Origin: Opitutaceae bacterium
GTDB lineage: Bacteria; Verrucomicrobiota; Verrucomicrobiia; Opitutales; Opitutaceae
Direction of reading: 5' to 3'
Length of the DNA: 19,460 bases
Assembly: GCA_005786775.1 (NCBI GenBank)
Contig: SYDD01000107.1
Location: forward strand, 1 to 19,460
This document shows, piece by piece, positions 14,285 through 19,460 of this stretch; position 1 is the first letter of the stretch; each line of letters begins with the position of its first letter. The notes under the pieces are model-generated. The model was not told the origin of the DNA. It did not search any database and saw only the letters and a program-made list of their open reading frames with translations. The position numbers and the translations under genes were made by a program.

Positions 14285-14629
14285 TCACGCCGCCTTGGCC
14301 GCGGCCACCGCCGCCTCGCGCGTGTCGTGCAGCGGGTAGGAGGACCCGAATTGCGCGATCTCGAAAATCTCCCGCACCTGGAGCTGCAGGCTGCAAACCG
14401 ACATTGTCCCGCTTTCGCAGCCCATCCGGCGACCGACGAGGAAAAACTCGCGGAAGCCAGCGCTGCTAACATAGCCCACCGCCGCCAAATCGATCACCAG
14501 GTGCCTGGCCCTGGATTCATCCAGCTTGGTATGGAGCGCGGCCTTGAAATCTTGGCAGGTGGTGGTGTCGATCCGCCCCTCAGGCGCAGCGATGAGCACA
14601 TTGCCGTCCGAGGAGAAGGTACATTGCAT
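14285..14629 (-). CDS. Single-domain STAS protein (anti-sigma-factor-antagonist-like)
   Basis: This encodes a 114-residue cytoplasmic protein consisting of one STAS domain, as in SpoIIAA/RsbV. The conserved segment VIDLAAVGYVSSAGFREF (about 63-80) contains the SSAG motif whose serine is phosphorylated by an anti-sigma kinase in studied homologues. The opening strands (NVLIAAPEGRIDTTT) and the closing alternating helix are also typical. The ATG at 14629 is chosen because homology starts there; a longer frame up to 14737 adds 36 low-complexity residues. The start follows CCCCCCTT. No HPK-type kinase, PP2C phosphatase or sigma factor is next to it, so it is an orphan whose partner must lie elsewhere. 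Confidence 0.87.
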   Translation of the reverse strand: MQCTFSSDGNVLIAAPEGRIDTTTCQDFKAALHTKLDESRARHLVIDLAAVGYVSSAGFREFFLVGRRMGCESGTMSVCSLQLQVREIFEIAQFGSSYPLHDTREAAVAAAKAA

Positions 14630-14897
14630 AAGGGGGGACTGAGTCCGGCCCTGCCGCTCGGCAAGGGTTTTCCTCGGCCAGGAATCGGCCCTCGGGGCCC
14701 GAGCGGGGAGAGGCGCCCTTCCCGGCGGCGCGCTCACAGCATTCTTCGTGGGGCCGACGTTCGCGGAACGCCTTCGGCTCCCTTGCGCCGGGCCGGGGGT
14801 GCGCGAACCGGACCGGTGCGGACCGGATCACGCCCCGAAGTTGCCTGGCACCGTCCGACCTTGCGTTTCGTCGCTGCGCACGCTCCGCTGCGCCTTG
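14630..14897. other. Divergent intergenic region between STAS and monooxygenase genes
   Basis: This 268-bp region must hold the promoters of the divergent STAS and monooxygenase genes. It contains small GC palindromes (for example around GGCCCTCGGGGCCCGAG near 14688-14704) and a repeated CGGACCGG near 14808-14825. No clear -35/-10 pair, riboswitch or small ORF was recognised. Frames running through it in both directions are only upstream extensions of the two flanking genes. Confidence 0.4.
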
Positions 14898-17087
14898 ATG
14901 ACGCCTGCACGCGCCCCTTCGTTGGTCGAGCAGGCGAGTTTGCTGGTGACCCTGATCGCGCTGGTCCTGGTCTTTTCACGCGTTCCGGTCTCGGCCGAGA
15001 TTCCCACGGTGAACGCGGGGGTGGGAGCTCCGAACTCGCGGCAGGGGAGCCTGCCTCCCCTGCCTGAAGCCCCCCTGGCCATCGATGCCATCCGCGTCAG
15101 CGACCCGGCGGGCGCGCGCCGGTCCCTGGCGGAATATGCGGGGCCGGCGGCCACGGTCATCGTGTTCCTCTACCATGATTGCCCCATGAGCAAGCGGGTT
15201 GCCCCGCTCCTGGAGGAGATCTGGCGGGGCGGGCGGGGACGGGGAGCGCGGCTGCTCGGCGTGTTCATCGACGGGACGGAATCCACCGAGCCGGAACAGT
15301 TCGGGCGGGAATTCGGGCTCACTTTTCCCCTGCTCGTGGACACCGGCGGGGAGCTCGCGTCGGCGCTCTCCGCGACCGTCGTGCCGGAGGCGTTTGTCTT
15401 GGACCGGGAAAACAAGGTGCAATACATGGGCCGCATCAACGATGCCTACCAGGTCCGCGGCGAACTGAGCCCGACCCCGGTCCGGGAGGATTTAAGGGAG
15501 GCGCTCGCCGATGTGCTCGCGGGCACCAAGGCCCGGTTGCCCCGCACCCTGGCCGTGGGCTGCACCTTGGGTTTGGTGGGGAAAAAGAAAGTCGTTCCGC
15601 CGCAGGCCGCTGCCACGGTGGGGAGAGCGGTGACCTATCACCACGACGTGGCGCCGATCCTCCGGAAACATTGCATGGCGTGCCACAGTCCGGGCAACGC
15701 GGGGCCGTTCTCTCTCACCACCTACGCCGACGCGGTAGACATGCTGCAGATGGGCCTGCAGGAGATCAAGGCGCGCCGAATGCCCCCCGCCCAGGCCGAA
15801 AGCGAGCTGGAAATCATCCGGCCCAACACCATCCCACCGGAGGAGGTGGAGATCCTGCGCGCCTGGGTCACGGGAGGGGAGCAGGAGGGCGATCCGGCGA
15901 CCGCCCCCCGCCTGGCGCCCCTGCCCAACCTGAAGGATTTCCAGGCGGATCTCGGCCCGCCCGACATCATCATCGAGCAGGACGCGCCGTTCCACCTCGG
16001 ACCGGTGGGGAGTGATGTGTACCGGCATCAGGTTTTCCGGCTCAACCACGACCGGGACCTGCGGGTGCGCGCTCTGCAACTGCTCCCGTCCGAACACTCA
16101 ATCGTACATCACGCGCTGATCGGCTATATGCCGCATTCCGAGGCGCAGCAGGCGCTGCGCGAACACGGTGGTCCGGGGCCCACCTACGCGGAGGGCGATT
16201 CCGGACCGGGATTCTGGGCCCACCACGGGATCGGGTTCCGCATTCTCCCGCCGCGCGACGACGGCGTGGCCCGCTTCAGTTTCCTGAGTGCTTATGTGCC
16301 GGGGACAGAAGCCTACGCGGCGCCGGAGGATGCCGATTTCGTCATTGCCGCCGGCTCGGACCTCGTCGTGCAGATGCACTACCACCGGAACGGCAAGCCC
16401 GCGCAGGACTCCACCCGGATGGGGCTCTGGCTGCGCAAGGACGATCGGATTCCACCGAAGGCGGCGTCCATCTTTTTCATCCCCGGCGATCTGGTGGTGA
16501 TTCCCGCGGGCATCCGAAACATGCGCGTCACCGGCCATTGGACCGTGCCCGAAGACTGCACGATCGCGGGCATTGCCCCCCACGCACATTTGCTGGCCCA
16601 GTCCCTCGAACTCAGGGCCGAGATTCCAGGGCGGGAAAGCGTACTGCTGGTGCGCGTCCCGCGGTGGGATTACGACTGGCAACAGCCCTATTTCTTCAAG
16701 ACGCCCTTTTTCCTGCCCAAGGGGACCACGCTCAGGGCCACGGGCGTCTACGACAACAGCGCGGACAACCCGCGGAATCCCTTCAGCCCGCCCCGGCCCG
16801 TTTTTCTCGGCGAGGCAACGGAGGACGAAATGCTCCTCCCGATGGTGGTGCTGACTTCCGAAAAGCAGCTGGATCCGCTCGGGGGCAGTTTCGCGCGGTT
16901 CGCCGCGTCGCTGGAGCGGGCCAATTTCCTCCGCGACATTTACCACGACCGTCTGGTTTTCGAGGTGCGCCCCGACGGGACCGTGCAGAGGGTCGGCTAC
17001 ACGACCACCGACGGCGTGATGCACCGTTTGAGCAAACCAGTCCCCCCCACCGTGCCTGCCACCGAATACCGGAAGGAAAAACCGTGA
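14898..17087 (+). CDS. Secreted redoxin / cytochrome c / copper monooxygenase fusion protein
   Basis: This encodes a 729-residue exported protein with three modules. A signal peptide spans residues 1-33 (cleavage after PVSA or nearby). A redoxin/AhpC-TSA-like domain follows (about 60-240, VIVFLYHDCPMS with Cys95 and the closing AVGCTLG). It has no CxxC, so it is not a standard thioredoxin. A compact cytochrome-c-like segment has one heme site C259-MA-C262-H263 and a likely axial Met295 in RRMPPA. The C-terminal half resembles copper type II ascorbate-dependent monooxygenases, with His404/His405 (IVHHAL), His494/His496 (QMHYH), His562/His564 (PHAHL) and Met645 or Met649 as candidate copper ligands. 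The ATG at 14898 is chosen because the signal peptide starts there. The stop overlaps the next gene by 4 bp. The substrate is unknown. Confidence 0.86.
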   Translation: MTPARAPSLVEQASLLVTLIALVLVFSRVPVSAEIPTVNAGVGAPNSRQGSLPPLPEAPLAIDAIRVSDPAGARRSLAEYAGPAATVIVFLYHDCPMSKRVAPLLEEIWRGGRGRGARLLGVFIDGTESTEPEQFGREFGLTFPLLVDTGGELASALSATVVPEAFVLDRENKVQYMGRINDAYQVRGELSPTPVREDLREALADVLAGTKARLPRTLAVGCTLGLVGKKKVVPPQAAATVGRAVTYHHDVAPILRKHCMACHSPGNAGPFSLTTYADAVDMLQMGLQEIKARRMPPAQAESELEIIRPNTIPPEEVEILRAWVTGGEQEGDPATAPRLAPLPNLKDFQADLGPPDIIIEQDAPFHLGPVGSDVYRHQVFRLNHDRDLRVRALQLLPSEHSIVHHALIGYMPHSEAQQALREHGGPGPTYAEGDSGPGFWAHHGIGFRILPPRDDGVARFSFLSAYVPGTEAYAAPEDADFVIAAGSDLVVQMHYHRNGKPAQDSTRMGLWLRKDDRIPPKAASIFFIPGDLVVIPAGIRNMRVTGHWTVPEDCTIAGIAPHAHLLAQSLELRAEIPGRESVLLVRVPRWDYDWQQPYFFKTPFFLPKGTTLRATGVYDNSADNPRNPFSPPRPVFLGEATEDEMLLPMVVLTSEKQLDPLGGSFARFAASLERANFLRDIYHDRLVFEVRPDGTVQRVGYTTTDGVMHRLSKPVPPTVPATEYRKEKP

Positions 17088-19072
17088 AAGCCGCGCCGGG
17101 CGATGGGCCCGCTTTCCCGACCCCGGAGCGCTTCCCGCTGCTCGTGGACCAGCTGGGCGTGTCCGCCCGCGATTCCGGACGCGAGCTGCTTTCCGAGATC
17201 ACGCTCGCGGTCAAACCCGGGGAATTTGTCTGTGTCCTGGGCCCGAGCGGCTCGGGCAAGACCACGTTGATGCGCACGCTCTTGGGGCAGTTGGCGCCCG
17301 ACCGCGGCGAGGTGCGCTTCGGTCCGCTCCGCGTAAGCGGGGACGCCAGCGTGCTACGCGGACTCGTCGGTTACGTGCCGCAGAAGGAAATCGTGCACGA
17401 TGCCCTGCCGGTCGCCCGGGCCTTGCATTATGCGGCGCAACTGCGGCTGCCACCATCGCTCGGCGGCAACGAAGTGGCGCAACGCATCGGCACCGTGGCG
17501 CGCGACGTGGGGATTTCGCACCGGCTCGACACGCCAGTGGCGAAACTATCCGGTGGTGAGTCCAAGCGGGTCAGCCTCGCGGTGGAGTTGCTCGCGCTCC
17601 CGCGCGTCCTGATCGTCGATGAGGCAACCAGCAGTCTCGATCCGGCGAGTGATGCGCGGATCATGCGGCTGCTGTCCGAGTACGCGAAGTCGCACCACAT
17701 CACAGTGCTCTGCGTCACGCATCATCTGGAAAACGCCAAGCTCGCCGACCGCTTGGTCGTGCTGGCCTCGGGGCGCCTGGTATGGTCGGGCGGCGCCAAG
17801 GAGGCCCTCGAGCACTTCGGGGCCGCGAGCCTCTCGGACATCTACGTTCTGCTCGAGGATCTCCCGATCGAGCAATGGGTGGGGCTCCACAAGGTGTTCC
17901 AGCACCAGCAGGAGGCGTCCCGCCCGGAGCCCGCGGCGCGCGGGCAGGACCTGCTTCCCGCGCCGCCGGAAAGGCCCGGTTGGCTGCGTCAGTTCAGCGC
18001 GCTTCTGTTCCGGGGATTGGAGGTCATGGTGCGCAGCCGCCGCGCGGTCGCCTTCATCGTCGGGGTTCCGCTCCTGATGGTGATGCTCGCTTACGCCGGG
18101 TTTGCCCACGAGGACTTTGGCGAGAAGGCCTACCTGACCCGGCCGCTCGAGCCACGCGAGATCCAGCTGGCCGGCCAGCTTTGGGGCCACACCCTCGACG
18201 CCCTAGCGCTGTCCGACGAGGAGAAGCACTCGACGCCCACCATCCCCGCGCAGATCCGCGTTTTCCTGGACAAGGAACCGCTGCTCAAAGCCAGATTGGG
18301 TTCACCGCAGACCGCCACCCTGGCCCAACGGGCCCTCGCCGGCGAGTTGTCGCTCGTGCCGGAAAAGGAGATCACGAATCCGTGGTCGATCTGGAAGTTC
18401 CGCTTCACCGTCATCTTCGGGATCCTGATCCTTGGTTTCCTTGCCGGGTTAACGGAAATCGTGAAGGAACGGCCGATCCTCGAGCGGGAGTCCGCCAACG
18501 GCGTGGCGACCAGCGCCTACCTCGCCTCGAAGTTCTGTCTGCTCGGGATCGTGCTGGCCCTCCAGATCGTGCCCGCGGTCGTGGTGGTCTACACCCTCTT
18601 CGGACTCCGCGACGGCTTGGCCGACGCGGCCGCCTGGAGCACGTGGTTTGACGCGAGCGCGCGCCTCGGCGAGCTCGGACCGTTTCTTCTGATCAGCTGG
18701 TTGGCCGCGATGGTTTGCGCGGGCATCGGGCTGGTTTTCTCGGGACTGGTCAAAAGCCGCGAGCAGGTGCTGCTCGTCCTTCCCCTACTCATTCTGCCCC
18801 AATTACTGCTGAGCGGATTGCTGATCCGGCTGAAGGGAGGATTGCTGACGACCGTGGCCGAGACCTTCATCCCCGCATTCTGGGCCTTCCGCGGTACCAT
18901 CGATTACGTGGTCGCGGATCCACCGGTCCCGCTTTACGATCTGGGCTCAGCCGTCACGCGCTGGCAGGCGGCGGGCGCCCTCTCCCTGCAAATGCTGGCC
19001 CTGTGGACGCTGGCCTACCTCGCGCTGGGTTTCAGCCTGCGCCAGCGCCCGGGATCGCCGCGCAGGGGTTGA
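17084..19072 (+). CDS. ABCG-like ABC transporter, fused ATPase and membrane domain
   Basis: This encodes a 662-residue half-transporter with the ATPase at the N-terminus and an ABC-2 type permease at the C-terminus, the ABCG order, suggesting export. Walker A GPSGSGKTT is at 53-61, the signature LSGGES at 155-160, Walker B VLIVDE at 175-180 and the switch His near 213 (VTHHL). Hydrophobic segments start at about residue 321, with a cluster from about 445 to the end. A large soluble loop lies between the first and second segments. The GTG start overlaps the preceding stop codon as GTGA and is preceded by GGAAGGA (17071-17077), so translation is coupled to the monooxygenase. The frame is open far upstream (to 16538), but that is a shadow of the monooxygenase. 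Its stop codon lies inside the MgtC-like relic. Confidence 0.92.
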   Translation: MKAAPGDGPAFPTPERFPLLVDQLGVSARDSGRELLSEITLAVKPGEFVCVLGPSGSGKTTLMRTLLGQLAPDRGEVRFGPLRVSGDASVLRGLVGYVPQKEIVHDALPVARALHYAAQLRLPPSLGGNEVAQRIGTVARDVGISHRLDTPVAKLSGGESKRVSLAVELLALPRVLIVDEATSSLDPASDARIMRLLSEYAKSHHITVLCVTHHLENAKLADRLVVLASGRLVWSGGAKEALEHFGAASLSDIYVLLEDLPIEQWVGLHKVFQHQQEASRPEPAARGQDLLPAPPERPGWLRQFSALLFRGLEVMVRSRRAVAFIVGVPLLMVMLAYAGFAHEDFGEKAYLTRPLEPREIQLAGQLWGHTLDALALSDEEKHSTPTIPAQIRVFLDKEPLLKARLGSPQTATLAQRALAGELSLVPEKEITNPWSIWKFRFTVIFGILILGFLAGLTEIVKERPILERESANGVATSAYLASKFCLLGIVLALQIVPAVVVVYTLFGLRDGLADAAAWSTWFDASARLGELGPFLLISWLAAMVCAGIGLVFSGLVKSREQVLLVLPLLILPQLLLSGLLIRLKGGLLTTVAETFIPAFWAFRGTIDYVVADPPVPLYDLGSAVTRWQAAGALSLQMLALWTLAYLALGFSLRQRPGSPRRG

Positions 19073-19160
19073 AGCTGGGTTCCACGGCCCTGCACCGGTG
19101 CCCGGCCCTCGGGCTGGGCCTCACCGCCGCGATGGGCTTGGGGTGGATGGCGGCTTAGGC
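19068..19160 (+). pseudogene. Relic of a second MgtC/DUF4010 gene (3' end only)
   Basis: This is a gapless match to the last 29 codons and TAG stop of the gene at 10023-11267 (77 of 93 bases). The inferred relic peptide ends LGLTAAMGLGWMAA, identical to the full gene over 14 residues. All six nucleotide differences in those codons are synonymous. The ten differences further upstream all change the amino acid. The remainder of the gene is absent, and the ABC transporter's last codon and stop lie in its first bases in another frame. This indicates a once-functional paralogue or an incoming homologue that was truncated, either by insertion or by deletion. Confidence 0.82.
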
Positions 19161-19317
19161 CGCCCACCCTCCCGCGCTCCCGCCGCCCCCGGGCGTACGC
19201 CCCGGAAATAACCGCGATTAACTCCTAACCCACTCTGGAGCTGGAGATTAAGAATTTCATTCCAGCCCCGATGACACCCCGGAGCCGGCTCGGCTTCGGG
19301 ATCCTTTGCCCAGCCTG
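19161..19317. other. Intergenic region of lower GC
   Basis: No gene is seen after the relic. Base composition shifts toward A/T from about 19205, unlike the rest of the window, and a terminator-like hairpin is present at 19278-19300. Any gene to the right lies outside the window. Confidence 0.5.
19278..19300 (+). terminator. Terminator-like hairpin after the ABC transporter
   Basis: CCCGGAGCCG and CGGCTTCGGG form a 10-bp stem with one G-T wobble around the loop GCT, followed by ATCCTTT. It is the strongest simple hairpin downstream of the monooxygenase-ABC transporter pair and probably ends that transcript. The T-tract is short. Confidence 0.5.
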
Positions 19318-19460
19318 ATCCTTCGATTCTCCTCCCCAAATCCTTCGGTCATCCTTCGGTTATCTTTCGGTATTACGAGGCACTTAGCTCTATTTTTAGG
19401 CCAATAACCGAAGGATTACCGAAGGATGACCGAAGGATAAAGCTTCCAGGATCGAAGGGA
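19318..19460. repeat. Large symmetric inverted repeat of 11-bp iterated units
   Basis: Three tandem 11-bp units (19340-19350 ATCCTTCGGTC, 19351-19361 ATCCTTCGGTT, 19362-19372 ATCTTTCGGTA) face three inverted units (19406-19416, 19417-19427, 19428-19438, each x-ACCGAAGGAT) across a 33-base A/T-richer centre. Outer half-sites ATCCTTCGAT (19318-19327) and ATCGAAGGGA (19451-19460) are placed exactly symmetrically about 19389. The window ends at the outer right site, so the element may continue. It could act as a protein-binding array, an origin-like or recombination site, or a bidirectional terminator. Confidence 0.85.

Noticed and set aside
16538..17083. A 182-residue N-terminal extension of the ABC transporter frame
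   Set aside because: It overlaps the monooxygenase C-terminal domain in another frame, has no ABC-like features, and the GTG at 17084 has a good ribosome binding site and a 4-bp overlap typical of coupled genes.
18715..19158. A 147-codon open frame that ends in the MgtC-like tail, possibly an expressed fusion gene
   Set aside because: Most of it is the shadow of the ABC transporter gene. Only the last 30 codons show homology, so it is treated as a relic.
19318..19460. CRISPR array
   Set aside because: The units are only 11 bp, adjacent without spacers and arranged in opposite orientations, which is not the CRISPR pattern. No cas gene is present.

Overview
The window is a GC-rich bacterial chromosome segment with short intergenic gaps. 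My best guess for the source is Verrucomicrobiota, close to Opitutaceae. The guess rests on four things: a large TonB-dependent receptor with an N-terminal carboxypeptidase-regulatory-like domain; a redoxin/cytochrome c/copper-monooxygenase fusion of the type common in the PVC group and Acidobacteria; small palindromic repeats between genes; and frequent start codons without a Shine-Dalgarno sequence, often preceded by a run of C. This is inference; no rRNA or marker phylogeny was possible.

Left third (1-6321, all minus strand). A cluster of short REP-like palindromes (1-208) abuts the stop codon of a 984-residue TonB-dependent receptor (209-3163). Next come the chaperone pair dnaJ (3403-4557) and grpE (4568-5119), 10 bp apart and read grpE then dnaJ, and then a type I mannose-6-phosphate isomerase (5365-6321). 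The grpE-manA gap holds a strong hairpin and one copy of a 57-bp dispersed element.

Middle (6420-11267, plus strand). A complete FtsK/SpoIIIE DNA translocase is followed by a RodZ-like membrane HTH protein; both are housekeeping cell division or shape genes. A 239-bp gap packed with secondary structure follows (a REP-like palindrome, the second copy of the 57-bp element and two further stem-loops), and then an MgtC/DUF4010 multi-spanning membrane protein.

Right third (11268-19460). This part looks more accessory. It holds a membrane acyltransferase with ankyrin repeats inserted between two transmembrane segments, a PlsC-type acyltransferase, a convergent single-domain STAS protein, and a translationally coupled pair: the secreted redoxin/heme/copper monooxygenase and an ABCG-like half-transporter. 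Immediately after the transporter lies a 93-bp relic matching the exact 3' end of the MgtC/DUF4010 gene 7.9 kb upstream. All six differences in its last 14 codons are synonymous, so a second functional copy once existed or was brought in here. The window ends in a lower-GC stretch with a terminator-like hairpin and a large symmetric inverted repeat made of three 11-bp repeats facing three inverted copies.

The observations most worth following up are the ankyrin-in-acyltransferase architecture, the duplicated MgtC-family gene tail that brackets the right-hand block, and the 11-bp repeat array. No CRISPR array, transposase, integrase, tRNA or rRNA was found.
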